Below are positions 8,234-17,452 of a stretch of DNA of 64,000 bases, in pieces. The stretch spans positions 114,617 to 178,616 of the forward strand of contig JADJMO010000019.1 of NCBI GenBank assembly GCA_016709545.1, written 5' to 3'. Under the pieces are notes generated by a model. That model searched no databases. It saw only the letters and a list, made by a program, of their open reading frames with translations, and was not told the origin of the DNA. The position numbers and the translations under genes are program-made. Numbering within the stretch: position 1 is the stretch's first letter; each line of letters begins with the position of its first letter. The DNA is from Myxococcales bacterium. GTDB taxonomy: Bacteria; Myxococcota_A; Polyangia; Polyangiales; JADJMO01.

Positions 8234-9436
8234 TCACGAACCTGCGATGCCGCCGTCCGATTCCTGGTTGCCGGCCACGAGGACGTGGCGGGCCTTCGAT
8301 ACCCCCCAGGGGAAGAGGAGGGCCTCCTCGTGGGGCAAGTCCCAGCCGACCAGGTCGGCGGGCCGACCGACCTGCACGGCCCCCAGATCCTCGCGCCCGA
8401 GCGAAGCGGCGGCCTCGAGCGTGGCGCCGCCGAGGACTTCTTCGGGAGACAGCCCGTAGAGTCGGGCGGCGAACGACAGGGCGAGCGGCAGGGACTCGGT
8501 CGGCGCGGTGCCGGGGTTGGCGTCGCTCGCCACGATCATGCGGACCCCGGCGGCCCGCAGCGCGGCCGCGTCCGGCGGGGCCTGACCGAGGACGAACGAG
8601 GCGACCGGCAGGAGGCCCGCCCGGACCCCCGCACGGGCGAGGGCGTCGAGGCCCTGCGGTGAAACGTGCTCCAAGTGATCGACCGAGGCCGCGCCGAGCT
8701 CGGCGCCAGCTCGGCCCCACCCACGTCCGCGAACTGGCCGACGTGGAAGCGCACGCCGACCCCGGCCTCCAGCGCGATGCGCCCGACGCGACGCGCCTCG
8801 TCCACACTGAAGGCGTTGCGATCGACGTAGGCGTCGACGAAGCGCACGAAGCCCTCGGCGCACACCTCCCTGGTGAGCGCGACGGCGGCGTCGATCCACG
8901 CTGCGCGCCCCTCGCCCCGGGACTCGGGCGGCAGCGCGTGCAGAGCGAGGAAGGTCGGGACGACCCGCGGGACGCCGTCGGCCCGCGCGGCGGCGGCGAT
9001 CGCGGCCAGCTGCAGGCGCTCGAGGGCCGGCCGCAGGCCGTACCCGGTCTTGACCTCCACGGTGGTGACGCCCATCGCGCGCATCCGCCGCAGGCGCCCG
9101 ACGAGGACCTCGGTCAGCGTGTCGCCGGCGGCCTCGAGGGCGCGCATGGTCGAGGCGATCCCGCCGCCCTTGGCCGCGATGGCCTCGTAGCCTTCGCCGC
9201 GCAGCTTCATCGCGTATTCGCCGTGGCGGGAGCCCACCCACGCGGCGTGGGTGTGGGCGTCGACCAGGCCCGCCGTCCAGAGGGGCGCCCTCGAGCCGCG
9301 GCAGGGCGGAGAACGCCGCAGGGAGGGACGCGAGGGGGCCGACGAAGACGACCGACGGGCCATCGATCACGATGGCGCCGTCCTCGATGGCCTCCCCGGG
9401 CCGGGGAACGACGCGACCGACCAGGAGGGTGGGCAT
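8234..9436 (-). CDS. hutI: Imidazolonepropionase (two compensating frameshifts)
   Basis: Amidohydrolase that opens imidazolone-5-propionate to N-formimino-glutamate in histidine degradation. ATG at 9436 gives MPTLLVGRVVPRPGE. The frame changes near 9277 (one extra base) into AGLVDAHTHAAW, the metal-binding HxH. It returns near 8707 (one missing G; expected GGAELAAELGAASVDHLEH). The C-terminal part has SDANPGTAPTESLPLALS and the family ending VGRPADLVGWDLPHEE. Net length is the normal ~400 codons and every HutI landmark is present, so the two single-base indels are probably sequence errors. No other hut gene is next to it. It is divergent from the SDR gene with 42 bp between starts. Confidence 0.88.
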   Translation of the reverse strand: MPTLLVGRVVPRPGEAIEDGAIVIDGPSVVFVGPLASLPAAFSALPRLEGAPLDGGPGRRPHPRRVGGLPPRRIRDEAARRRLRGHRGQGRRDRLDHARPRGRRRHADRGPRRAPAADARDGRHHRGGQDRVRPAAGPRAPAAGRDRRRRAGRRRPAGRPDLPRSARAAARVPGRGARSVDRRRRRAHQGGVRRGLRALRRRLRRSQRLQCGRGASRRAHRAGGRGRRALPRRPVRGRGWGRAGAELGAASVDHLEHVSPQGLDALARAGVRAGLLPVASFVLGQAPPDAAALRAAGVRMIVASDANPGTAPTESLPLALSFAARLYGLSPEEVLGGATLEAAASLGREDLGAVQVGRPADLVGWDLPHEEALLFPWGVSKARHVLVAGNQESDGGIAGS

Positions 9437-9478
9437 GGGGCGCTCGTAGCACCGCGCCGCGGGTGTAGTCTCCCCCCG

Positions 9479-10582
9479 ATGCCGAACGAGACGGTGCTCC
9501 TCACCGGCTTGCCCACCCTGCTCGCGCGGCGGGTCGCCGATCGACTGCTCGCGAGCACGGACAGCCGCATCGTCGCCGTGGTGCGCGACAAGTTCCTCGA
9601 CGAGGCCACCGCCTTCCGCGACGAGCTCCCCGAGGGACAGCGCGAGCGACTCACCCTGCTCGAGGGCGACGCCGCCGCGATGGACCTCGGCCTCTCCGGC
9701 CTCGAGTACCTGCGGCTCGCGCGCGAGGTGGACGTCATCCACCACACCGCGCAGGTCACGTACATGGGGGTCGACGAGAAGGCGGCGGAGCTCGTCAACG
9801 TGCGGGGCGCGCGCGAGGCGCTGGAGCTCGCCCGGGCGGCCGACCACCTGCGCCTGCTCGTGCACTACTCCACCGCCTACGTCTCCGGCGACCGGAGGGG
9901 CGTGGTGCTCGAGAGCGAGCTCGACGAGGGGCAGAAGCCGCGCAACGTCGTCGAGGGCACCAAGCTGCGGGCCGAGAAGCTCGTGCAGCGGGCGACCGAC
10001 GTACGGAGCGTCGTGCTGCGCCCCTCCACCATCGTCGGCGACTCGCGCACCGGCGAGGTCGATCGGCTCGACGGTCCGTACCTGCTCGTGCTGCTCCTGC
10101 TCACCTCTCCGGCCGAGGTGGCCTTGCCGTTCCCGACGTTCCCCGACGCCAAGATGCACCTCGTCCCGGTGGACTGGGTCGCGGCGGCGGCGGTCGCGAT
10201 CGCCAACGATCCGCGGGCCGTGGGCCAGACCTTCCACCTCGTCGACCCGGACCCGCCGACCTTGCGCCGCGTGGCCGAGATGCTGGCCTCGGCGACGGGC
10301 CGGAGGGAGCCGCGCGGGTTCATCCCGGCCAACGTCGCCCGCGCGATCCTCCGCGCGCCGGGGCTCGACCGCATCGCGAGCTCGCCGCGCGCGTTCCTCG
10401 ACCAGCTCGGCACCGACGTGCGGTTCGACGCGAGGAACGCGCAGGCGCTCCTGTCGGGCACCGGGCTCGTCGTGCCGGCCATCGAGTCGTACGTGGACGC
10501 GCTCGTCCAGCACGTGCGCACCCGCCTCGCGGACGGTCGACGGGTCCGCGAGCAGGCCGAATCGGAAGACCCGCTGTCGTGA
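9479..10582 (+). CDS. Extended SDR / thioester-reductase-like NAD(P)-binding protein
   Basis: A 367-residue Rossmann protein of the NAD_binding_4 (male-sterility/thioester reductase) type. Start is ATG at 9479. The N-terminal VLLTGLPTLLARRVADRLL is a degenerate TGxxGxxG. Family landmarks follow: VDVIHHTAQVTY, VHYSTAYVSGDRRG, VLRPSTIVGDSRTGE and HLVPVDWVAAAAVAIA. The usual catalytic YxxxK reads GTKLRAEK, so the tyrosine is missing and the last Gly-rich turn is poor. It may bind but not reduce, or use another acid. The stop overlaps the GTG of the histidine kinase gene by four bases (GTGA). Confidence 0.82.
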   Translation: MPNETVLLTGLPTLLARRVADRLLASTDSRIVAVVRDKFLDEATAFRDELPEGQRERLTLLEGDAAAMDLGLSGLEYLRLAREVDVIHHTAQVTYMGVDEKAAELVNVRGAREALELARAADHLRLLVHYSTAYVSGDRRGVVLESELDEGQKPRNVVEGTKLRAEKLVQRATDVRSVVLRPSTIVGDSRTGEVDRLDGPYLLVLLLLTSPAEVALPFPTFPDAKMHLVPVDWVAAAAVAIANDPRAVGQTFHLVDPDPPTLRRVAEMLASATGRREPRGFIPANVARAILRAPGLDRIASSPRAFLDQLGTDVRFDARNAQALLSGTGLVVPAIESYVDALVQHVRTRLADGRRVREQAESEDPLS

Positions 10583-12372
10583 GCCCGCCTCCGTCGGTCG
10601 GCGAGCCGCAGCCGTCTTCGGGGCGCGCGCCGGTCGCACCGCCCCCGCGCCCGCTCGCCTCCGGCATCGCGGTGCGCCTCACCCTCGCCATCATGGTGAT
10701 GGCGGTCACGCCGCTGGTCATCGGCATCTCGCTCGCGGCGCGCCTCGCGTGGAAGGCCGCCGACGTCTTCTACGATCCGCGCCTCGGTCGCGAGCTCGAG
10801 GCCTCGCTCGATCTCTACGGCGCCCTCGTGCGCGCCCTCAAGAGCGACATGAAGCACCGCGCCGCGGCCATCGCCGCGAGCGAGCCGCTCCGCGCGAGCG
10901 CCCACCTCAAGGACGCGGTGGAGGTGCAGAAGGAGCTGTCCGACGCGCTCGGCCACTACGCCGACGTGCCCGACCCCAAGACCGGTCAGCCCGCGCTGGT
11001 GGACGTGGTCGCGCTCGAGGTGTGGACCGACCTCTCGATCGACGAATGCCTCGACCGGTTCGTCGTGGGCGGCGCGCCCGACCCGGCGAGCAAGGCCGCG
11101 CGGCTCAGCGAGGCCCGGCGGCCCGCCGCGGTGGATCTCAAGAGGGAGCACGTGCTCGTGCAGTGTCGGCCGCTCGGCCCCGACGAGGCCGCGCCGATGC
11201 TGGTGGCCACGTTCGCCACGGAGAAGGCGCGCATCGAGCACCGCCTGGAGCTCGACGAGTTCCTGCGCACCTACAAGAGCGTGCTCGCGCGCCGCGAGGA
11301 GTTCGTGCGGCTCAACGTCTCGTTCTTCGCGCTGCTGCTCGGCGGCACCATCCTCGGCGCCGCAGTGGTGGGATTCGTGTTCTCGCGTGGGGTCTCGGGG
11401 CGCGTCTCGCGCGTCGCCGAGGCGGCGCGCGCCGTGGCCGGTGGCGACCTCGCCGTGCGCGTCCCCGAGCAGGGAGACGACGAGGTCGGCGAGCTCGCCG
11501 TGGCCTTCAACCGGATGCTCCAGGAGGTCGAACGGAGCCGCGCGCGCATCGAGTACCTGCAGCGCATGGGCGCCTGGCAGGACATGGCGCGCCGCCTCGC
11601 CCACGAGATCAAGAACCCGCTCACGCCGATCCAGCTCGCGGTCGAGGAGACCCACAGCAAGTACAAGGGCGACGACGAGCGGTTCCGCAAGCTGCTCGAC
11701 ACCACGCTCGAGATCGTCACCGAGGAGGTGGGCACCCTCCGCTACCTGGTCTCGGAGTTCTCCGACTTCGCGCGGCTGCCCCACGCGCGCCTGGCCGCTG
11801 GCGAGATCGAACAGTTCCTCGCCGACGTGAAGCCCACGCTCGAGCGCCTCGGCCTCGGCACCGAGGAGACCGACGTCGCTCTCCGGCTCACGCCGAGCGG
11901 CGGCGTCGCGATCCCCGTGCGCGTCTCCGTCGAGACCCAGTGCGAGGGGAGCGAGGGCGCGACCCCGCTGCTGTACGACAAACAAGTGCTGCGCAAGGCG
12001 GTCGACAACCTCGTGCGCAACGCGGTGCAGGCGATCCGCGCGGCCCACCGCGGACACCGCGTGCGGGTGCACGCCACGTTGATCGATCGGGGCCGGATCG
12101 CGCTCGACGTGGACGACGACGGCCCGGGCGTGCCGGCCGACGCCCGCGACCGCATCTTCGACCCCTATTTCACCACCCGCACCGAGGGCACCGGCCTCGG
12201 CCTCGCCATCGTGAAGAAGGTGCTCGTCGAGCACGGCGGTACCATCGAGTGCCTCGCCTCACCGATGGGGGGTGCCCGCTTCCGGTTGATCTTCCCGCCG
12301 CTCGACAGTGCCGAGGCGCGGGCCGCTCAGGAAGAGAGCGAACGGCTCGCGCCGCCCCCGTCCTCGATGTAG
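10579..12372 (+). CDS. NtrY-like membrane sensor histidine kinase
   Basis: A 597-residue two-component sensor. A Pro-rich N-terminus precedes TM1 (about residues 28-55), then a periplasmic domain of about 190 residues, TM2 (about 248-272), a HAMP linker (ARAVAGGDLAVRVPEQ), and the HisKA box ARRLAHEIKNPLTPIQLA with the phospho-acceptor His near residue 345. The ATPase boxes are NLVRNAVQAI, DVDDDGPGVP, FDPYFTT and GTGLGLAIVKKV. The H-box with 'NPLTPIQ' is typical of NtrY/HPK4-type kinases that pair with sigma54-dependent regulators. No response regulator is adjacent. Co-translated with the SDR gene by a GTGA overlap. Confidence 0.92.
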   Translation: MSPPPSVGEPQPSSGRAPVAPPPRPLASGIAVRLTLAIMVMAVTPLVIGISLAARLAWKAADVFYDPRLGRELEASLDLYGALVRALKSDMKHRAAAIAASEPLRASAHLKDAVEVQKELSDALGHYADVPDPKTGQPALVDVVALEVWTDLSIDECLDRFVVGGAPDPASKAARLSEARRPAAVDLKREHVLVQCRPLGPDEAAPMLVATFATEKARIEHRLELDEFLRTYKSVLARREEFVRLNVSFFALLLGGTILGAAVVGFVFSRGVSGRVSRVAEAARAVAGGDLAVRVPEQGDDEVGELAVAFNRMLQEVERSRARIEYLQRMGAWQDMARRLAHEIKNPLTPIQLAVEETHSKYKGDDERFRKLLDTTLEIVTEEVGTLRYLVSEFSDFARLPHARLAAGEIEQFLADVKPTLERLGLGTEETDVALRLTPSGGVAIPVRVSVETQCEGSEGATPLLYDKQVLRKAVDNLVRNAVQAIRAAHRGHRVRVHATLIDRGRIALDVDDDGPGVPADARDRIFDPYFTTRTEGTGLGLAIVKKVLVEHGGTIECLASPMGGARFRLIFPPLDSAEARAAQEESERLAPPPSSM

Positions 12373-12478
12373 TTCACTCCGCTGCGCAGAGCGTGATTGG
12401 TGGCCGAAATGCGCGCCTTTCGAGGCCTGCGCGAGCCTCTAGCAACGCGATGGCGTTCGCTGATACCAACGGGGGCGT

Positions 12479-14146
12479 ATGATCTTCCGCAACAAGCTGG
12501 CCCGTGCCATGGCCGTGCTCGGCGTCGCACTCGGCGCCACGGTCCTCACCCTCCCTGCCCACGCCAACGACGAGGAGCACCCGGCGGCCGCCGCCCCCGA
12601 GGCGGACAAGGCGGCCGAGCATCCCGCGAAGGAGCCCGACAAGGCCGCCGAGCACAAGGACGGCGAGGCCAAGAAGGACGGTCACGATCCCGCCACGGCC
12701 GGCAGCGGCTCGGCAGCGGCCGCGGGCTCGGGCAGCGTCGACCCTGCGACGATCGACGTCCCCGACGACGACGGCGAGCTCTCCAAGGCCGACGAGCTCG
12801 AGGGCAACAAGCTCGGCCTCGGCTGCCACGGCGACGCCGAGGAGGGGTGCACCAAGGCCTACGCCGAGTTCATCAAGAAGATCATCCCCAAGGTGAAGGA
12901 GAAGGCGCTCGAGAAGCTCGAGGCCAAGATCGACGAGAAGCAGGCCAAGAAGATGGAGACCCTCTCGTGGGTCCTGTTCTTCTTCTCGTTCTCGGGTCTC
13001 TTGCTGTTCTTGATGCCGGCGTTCCTCGCCAAGAAGTACCCGGGCAAGGGCGGCGTGCTGTTCAAGTTCAGCGCGATCGCGGCCATCAGCACGGTGGTGG
13101 TGCTCGAGCTGTTCGCCGGCGTCGTCATCCTCCTCAAGGCCGTGCAAGGGGCGCTCGGCAAGTTCACGAACCCCCAGCTCAAGATCGTGGTCGCGGCGCT
13201 CGACGGCATCGAGGAGGAGGCCGAGCACCTCGTGACCATGGGCCCACAGCTGATCCAGCCGACGCTCGACCACGTGCTGACGTCGGACGACCCGGTCCCC
13301 GTGGCGCTGCTCGAGAACGTGAAGAACGTGGCCAAGGACGTCGAGCCGTTCATCGCCGTGGCCAAGTGGTTCAAGGGGATCTCGTGGGTCTTCGAGTACG
13401 TGCCCATCCTCATGACCACCATCGCCGTGTTCCTGTTCGTGGTCGGCGCCCGGCCGATCATCAAGGAGCTCATCCTCCTCCCGCAGAAGGCGGCGGCCGG
13501 TGAGGACACCGCGGGCGTCATCAGGGAGGCGTTCCGCAAGGTGGGTCGCGAGTTCCTCGCCGCCCTCATGCTGATCCTGGGCCTCATCGTGGTGACGCTG
13601 TTCGCGAGCGAGATGCTCGCCCTCGCCATCAAGCCGGCGGTGAAGAGCTTCCTCGACTACTTCTTCGCCACCGTCATCTACGTCCAGCACCCCGGCGCCC
13701 AGAGCTCGCACATCTTCGGCAGCCTGGTCGGGATCATCATCTTCCTCGGGTTGAACATGGGGGTGATCATCGTCTCCTCCTCGGCCTACCTCGGGAAGTT
13801 CCACAAGATCTTCCAGGCCAAGTTCCAGCGTCAGGTGCCGCTCGCCAACCACAAGCAGTTCTGGTTGTGGGGCACGCTCTCGCTGATCTGGGTCCAGATC
13901 TTCCCGTTCGTGTTCATGCTCGGCGCCGAGCCGCTCGTCGACCACCTCGCCGAGAAGGCCTACGCCAAGGAGCAGCCCAACTGGACGCTGGCCCTCTTGA
14001 GCGGTCCGGTGATCTTCGTCCTCGGGTTCGTCGTATTGTTCTGGGCATTCCGCGGCTTCAAGTGCTTCGCGTTCATGTTCAAGTACAAGCCCGAGCCGCC
14101 GACCCCGCCCGCGGAGGCGCCGCCCGCCGCGACGCCCGCCGAGTAG
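12479..14146 (+). CDS. Large exported multi-pass membrane protein, unknown function
   Basis: A 555-residue protein with a signal peptide (MIFRNKLARAMAVLGVALGA...AHA). An Ala/Glu/Lys/Asp-rich acidic-basic linker of about 80 residues follows, with AEHPAKEPDKAAEHKDGEAK-type units and an AAAGSGS stretch. The rest has six to eight strong hydrophobic helices, for example WVLFFFSFSGLLLFLMPAFL near residue 162. The tail is PTPPAEAPPAATPAE. No transporter or enzyme signature is recognised. It stands alone, with an intrinsic terminator directly behind it, and ends just before the cytochrome locus. Its charged linker resembles other Polyangia envelope proteins. Confidence 0.75.
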   Translation: MIFRNKLARAMAVLGVALGATVLTLPAHANDEEHPAAAAPEADKAAEHPAKEPDKAAEHKDGEAKKDGHDPATAGSGSAAAAGSGSVDPATIDVPDDDGELSKADELEGNKLGLGCHGDAEEGCTKAYAEFIKKIIPKVKEKALEKLEAKIDEKQAKKMETLSWVLFFFSFSGLLLFLMPAFLAKKYPGKGGVLFKFSAIAAISTVVVLELFAGVVILLKAVQGALGKFTNPQLKIVVAALDGIEEEAEHLVTMGPQLIQPTLDHVLTSDDPVPVALLENVKNVAKDVEPFIAVAKWFKGISWVFEYVPILMTTIAVFLFVVGARPIIKELILLPQKAAAGEDTAGVIREAFRKVGREFLAALMLILGLIVVTLFASEMLALAIKPAVKSFLDYFFATVIYVQHPGAQSSHIFGSLVGIIIFLGLNMGVIIVSSSAYLGKFHKIFQAKFQRQVPLANHKQFWLWGTLSLIWVQIFPFVFMLGAEPLVDHLAEKAYAKEQPNWTLALLSGPVIFVLGFVVLFWAFRGFKCFAFMFKYKPEPPTPPAEAPPAATPAE

Positions 14147-14166
14147 GCCAGCATCCGAGAAACGAA

Positions 14167-14207
14167 AACCCGAGCCCCCCTTCGTTGGGCGCTCGGGTTC
14201 TTCGTTT
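14167..14207 (+). terminator. Bidirectional intrinsic terminator
   Basis: AACCCGAGC pairs with GCTCGGGTT nine bases perfectly around a 15-nt loop, followed by CTTCGTTT on the plus strand and by TTTTCGTTT on the minus strand. It lies between two converging genes and so probably serves both. Confidence 0.75.
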
Positions 14208-14221
14208 GAGCGGGGAGGCCG

Positions 14222-14461
14222 CTACGGCGACGGGTCTTGGCTGTCGCCCGCGGCGATCTGCTGTTTGACCTTCAGGTCCATCGCGACGACCACCAGGAAG
14301 AGCAGGAACGAAAGCGTGCCGACTCCCTGGCCGACGCTGAGGCCGAGGATCACCGGCATCGGGCTCGGGTCGAGGACGGACCAGACCATGAGTGCCAGGC
14401 CCACGAGGGCGCAGACACACGCGATACGAAGGACCTTCTCGGCGCGGGTGAGTGGCCTCAT
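14222..14461 (-). CDS. Small two-helix membrane protein of the cytochrome locus
   Basis: A 79-residue protein with two hydrophobic helices (IACVCALVGLALMVWSVL and GVGTLSFLLFLVVVAMDL) and a short charged C-terminus. It is co-translated with the NapC-like cytochrome gene, overlapping its stop by four bases (ATGA). It has no haem motif. By position it is likely a small membrane partner of the quinol-oxidising cytochrome, but this is inference from gene order. Confidence 0.7.
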   Translation of the reverse strand: MRPLTRAEKVLRIACVCALVGLALMVWSVLDPSPMPVILGLSVGQGVGTLSFLLFLVVVAMDLKVKQQIAAGDSQDPSP

Positions 14462-15165
14462 TTGGTGTTCCCCATGTTGCTGAGCGCCGAGCTCGGAGCC
14501 GGCTTGACCTTGACGGGTTCAGGGCGATCCTCGCCCGGGAGCTTGGTGAGTGGGTGCGCGACGCCGTGACAGCCCTTGCTCGAGCAGCCGACCTCGTTGG
14601 TGAGCACCGCCGACTTCGCGCTCGCGTGGTCGGGGATGCGCAACCAGCCCGGTGCATTCGTGGTGTGGCACTGCATGCAATTCGAGTTCTGGAACGGCTT
14701 GATCAGGTGAATCTTGTGCTTGGCCTCTTCGAGATCCATCTTCCTGAACTCCGTTAGGTACAAATAGACGTGCCGCATGCCGCCGGCCTTGGTCATCACC
14801 GTGCCGAACGCGCCGTAGTCGGCGTGGCACGTGTAGCAGTTGTCCTTGCCGAAGAAGGGGCTGCGGGCATGGATCGCGGCGAGCGACTTGCTGTTCGGGT
14901 CCTCGGAGTCCTTGGCGTGGGGGCCCATCACGTGACAGGAGCCACAGAACTCGCGGTGCTGGGTCGCCTTGTAGCCCTGGACGTTGGCGCCGAGGGCGGC
15001 GCCGATGGGCAGCACGCCGAGGCCGAACAGGAGCCAGAGCTTGGTCGCGCGGACCAGGGCGGGCCTCCGGAGCAGGTAGAAGGGCAAGATTGCCGCGGCG
15101 GCTGCCGAACATACGAGGGCGACCACCGTCAGGAGGTTGTGTTCATCCACAGGAAGATGTTTCAT
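14458..15165 (-). CDS. NapC/NirT-type membrane tetrahaem cytochrome c
   Basis: Likely inner-membrane quinol dehydrogenase that passes electrons to periplasmic cytochromes. Two N-terminal membrane helices (about residues 10-30 and 42-60) precede EFCGSCHVMG, the NapC/NirT-like first haem motif. CYTCH, CMQCH and a variant CSSKGCH (CX4CH) follow. The stretch HARSPFFGKDNCYTCHADYG corresponds to the NapC core. The length, 235 aa, fits NapC, CymA and NrfH relatives. It is divergent from the beta-barrel gene with only 11 bp between starts. The fourth haem with four spacer residues is unusual. A CymA-like role in an EET chain is inferred. Confidence 0.88.
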   Translation of the reverse strand: MKHLPVDEHNLLTVVALVCSAAAAAILPFYLLRRPALVRATKLWLLFGLGVLPIGAALGANVQGYKATQHREFCGSCHVMGPHAKDSEDPNSKSLAAIHARSPFFGKDNCYTCHADYGAFGTVMTKAGGMRHVYLYLTEFRKMDLEEAKHKIHLIKPFQNSNCMQCHTTNAPGWLRIPDHASAKSAVLTNEVGCSSKGCHGVAHPLTKLPGEDRPEPVKVKPAPSSALSNMGNTK

Positions 15166-15176
15166 GGGCGCGCCTG

Positions 15177-16382
15177 ATGAAAGCGGCTCTGACCCTCGCG
15201 AGCAAGTTGACAGTGGGGGCGCTCTTCGGAATCGGGTGCACGATCTGCGCCCCGCGCAGCTTGCGCGCCGATCCCTTGCGCCTCCGCGCCGATGCCATCG
15301 GCTCCACCACCTCGCCGGTGGGGCTCCTGGTCCTGCGTGGAGAAGACAAGTTCAAGCCGTGGCTCGACGCGGAAGCGGTGGCTTGGGTCGGCGCGACCAG
15401 CACCCCCGACGTGACCGGTGACGCGCTGGTCCTGACCGTGCGTGCCCGGGACCTCCAAGGGCGCGGCGAGGTCCGCGTCGGTCGCTTCGTTCACGTGTCC
15501 GGTGCCGTCCGGCCGCTCCACATCGATGGTCTCCGGGCGACCGGTCGCATCCTCGCGAGCGGGACCAGCGTCGAGGTCTTCACCGGGGCGCCCGTCGTCA
15601 TGCGGTTCGGAACCCGTCCGTACGACGTCGCCTGGGGAGGCCGCATCTCACAGATCGCCTTCGGCACCCTGTCCTTCGGAGTTTCCTACCTGCAACGCCA
15701 CGTCGGCGCGTCCGTCCTCGACCGCGAGGTCGGGCCCGATCTCACGTTCGCGCCCACCGAGTGGTTCGATTTCGCCGGACGTGCGGCCTACGATCTCGTG
15801 AGTTCGCGCCCGACGGATGCGCTCGCTTCGCTCGCGCTCAAGACCGGCCCTCTGCGCACGGAGGCCTTCGTCACCCACCGCTCGGCGGGCCGGCTCCTCC
15901 CGGCGACCTCCCTGTTCTCGGTCCTCGGCGACATCCCGAGCACGACCAGCGGTCTGTCGTTGCGTCTGCACGCCGCGCCGCGACTCGACCTGTGGGCGAC
16001 CGGCGCTGCATTGGTGCAGGGGGACGAGCTCGGCGGCTATGCGACGGGGCGCGCGTCCCTCGCCCTCGACGACGCGCACGACGGCAGTGTCGGGTTCGAG
16101 GTCCGCCGGCAGTATTTCGGCACGGCGCGGTGGAGCGGAGGACGCGTCTTCACGCGGGTGCCGGTCTCTCGGACCTTCGCCGCCACGGCTGAGTTCGAGC
16201 TCGTCGTGCCCGACAAGCCCGTGGGGACCAGCAAGGTCTGGCCGTGGGGTCTGCTCGCCATCGCCTATCGCATCAGCCCCAACTGGGACGTGGCCGGCGC
16301 CGTCGAGGCCATGCGCACCCGCGACGATCGCAACGAGGTGCACGGTCTCGTGCGTGCTACCTGGTCGCTGGAGAAACTGTGA
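15177..16382 (+). CDS. Outer-membrane beta-barrel protein (porin-cytochrome candidate)
   Basis: A 401-residue exported protein from ATG at 15177. A signal peptide (MKAALTLASKLTVGALFGIG...LRA) is followed by a run of amphipathic beta-strands with alternating hydrophobic residues (VRVGRFVHVSGAVRPLHID, ISQIAFGTLSFGVSYLQRH, LKTGPLRTEAFVTHRSAGRL). It ends in a C-terminal strand (HGLVRATWSLEKL) typical of barrels. It carries no haem motif. It overlaps the 13-haem gene as TGATG, and that gene overlaps the 27-haem gene as ATGA, so the three are co-translated. This order matches porin-cytochrome conduits (barrel, periplasmic and surface cytochromes) without clear sequence similarity to MtrB or OmbB that I can see. 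Function inferred from context. Confidence 0.72.
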   Translation: MKAALTLASKLTVGALFGIGCTICAPRSLRADPLRLRADAIGSTTSPVGLLVLRGEDKFKPWLDAEAVAWVGATSTPDVTGDALVLTVRARDLQGRGEVRVGRFVHVSGAVRPLHIDGLRATGRILASGTSVEVFTGAPVVMRFGTRPYDVAWGGRISQIAFGTLSFGVSYLQRHVGASVLDREVGPDLTFAPTEWFDFAGRAAYDLVSSRPTDALASLALKTGPLRTEAFVTHRSAGRLLPATSLFSVLGDIPSTTSGLSLRLHAAPRLDLWATGAALVQGDELGGYATGRASLALDDAHDGSVGFEVRRQYFGTARWSGGRVFTRVPVSRTFAATAEFELVVPDKPVGTSKVWPWGLLAIAYRISPNWDVAGAVEAMRTRDDRNEVHGLVRATWSLEKL

Positions 16383-17452
16383 TGGCTCGCCGCGTTCCCC
16401 CGCACAAGCGCGCGCCTCTCACGCTCGCGTTGCTGATCCTCTGCATGCTGGTCGGCGCCTGCGCGGGCATCCTCGGCATCAAGAAGAAGACCGACGCCGG
16501 CCATCCCTTCGAGCACCGCAAGCACACGGTGGCGGGCATCAACTGCCTGACGTGCCACGGGCCGATCAAGGAGGCGACCGAGAACGCCCCGATCACGCTG
16601 CCGACGACCCAGACCTGCCTGACCTGTCACAAGAAGCCGCACGACGCGCGCGACTGCAACGGGTGCCACGGGGACCAGTCGATCCGCGAAGGCGCGATGG
16701 CCGCGCGGAAACACCTCAAGTTCGCGCACAAGCGGCACCTTCCGGCGGTCAAGGGGCAGTGCGTGCCCTGCCACTCGGAGGCGGGCTCCGTCGACCCCAC
16801 CTCGCTGCGTCCCGCCATGGCGCAGTGCTTCTCGTGCCACGAGCACAAGGACCAGTGGGCGACCAACGACTGCGCCGGCTGTCACCGCGACCTGCCCTCG
16901 GAGGGCTCGCGGCCGGCCACCCATCTGGTGCACGACGGCGAGTGGCTGCGCGAGCACGGCATCCGCGCCGCGGCCTCGAAGGAGCTGTGCTCGAACTGTC
17001 ACCAGGAGAGCATGTGCGCGAGCTGTCACGGCAAGACCACCGCGGCGCTGCCGTGGAAGCTCGCGGTCGGTGACCTGAAGCTCGACCGTCTCCACCCCGG
17101 CAACTTCATGGCGCGACACCCGATGGAGGCGAAGATCGGCGGTGGTCTCTGCACCACTTGCCACGCCGAGACCACGTGCAGCGGCTGCCACTCGAGCAAG
17201 AAGGTCGGGGCCGGCACCGGCGCCAAGAGCCCGCACCCGGTCGGCTGGGTGCGCGCCGTCGGCGGCTCGCACGGCACCGCGGCCCGTCTCGATCCCGTCT
17301 CGTGCGCCGCCTGTCACGGTGGCGCTGGCGAGATGCTATGCGTCGGCTGTCACAAGGTGGGCGCGCCCGGCGGGAGCCCCCACGGGCCCGGGTTCGCGAG
17401 CAAGCTCGACAAGAAGAAGGACCTCCCCTGCCGCCTGTGTCACGTCCCATGA
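16382..17452 (+). CDS. 13-haem c-type cytochrome, lipid-anchored or periplasmic
   Basis: A 356-residue multihaem cytochrome with 13 CxxCH motifs (CLTCH twice, CNGCH, CVPCH, CFSCH, CAGCH, CSNCH, CASCH, CTTCH, CSGCH, CAACH, CVGCH, CRLCH). The N-terminus is a basic n-region, a hydrophobic core and a lipobox-like LVGAC, so it is probably a lipoprotein; cleavage as a soluble protein is possible. Haem spacing is dense (one per 26 residues), as in wire-like decahaems. Start is ATG at 16382, overlapping the barrel stop. It is the middle gene of the barrel/13-haem/27-haem operon and is the natural candidate for the barrel-plug or periplasmic partner. Confidence 0.92.
   Translation: MARRVPPHKRAPLTLALLILCMLVGACAGILGIKKKTDAGHPFEHRKHTVAGINCLTCHGPIKEATENAPITLPTTQTCLTCHKKPHDARDCNGCHGDQSIREGAMAARKHLKFAHKRHLPAVKGQCVPCHSEAGSVDPTSLRPAMAQCFSCHEHKDQWATNDCAGCHRDLPSEGSRPATHLVHDGEWLREHGIRAAASKELCSNCHQESMCASCHGKTTAALPWKLAVGDLKLDRLHPGNFMARHPMEAKIGGGLCTTCHAETTCSGCHSSKKVGAGTGAKSPHPVGWVRAVGGSHGTAARLDPVSCAACHGGAGEMLCVGCHKVGAPGGSPHGPGFASKLDKKKDLPCRLCHVP

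Noticed and set aside
15177..16382. Calling the barrel mtrB or ombB
   Set aside because: I see no specific sequence motif (such as an N-terminal CXXC) to justify the name; only context supports it.
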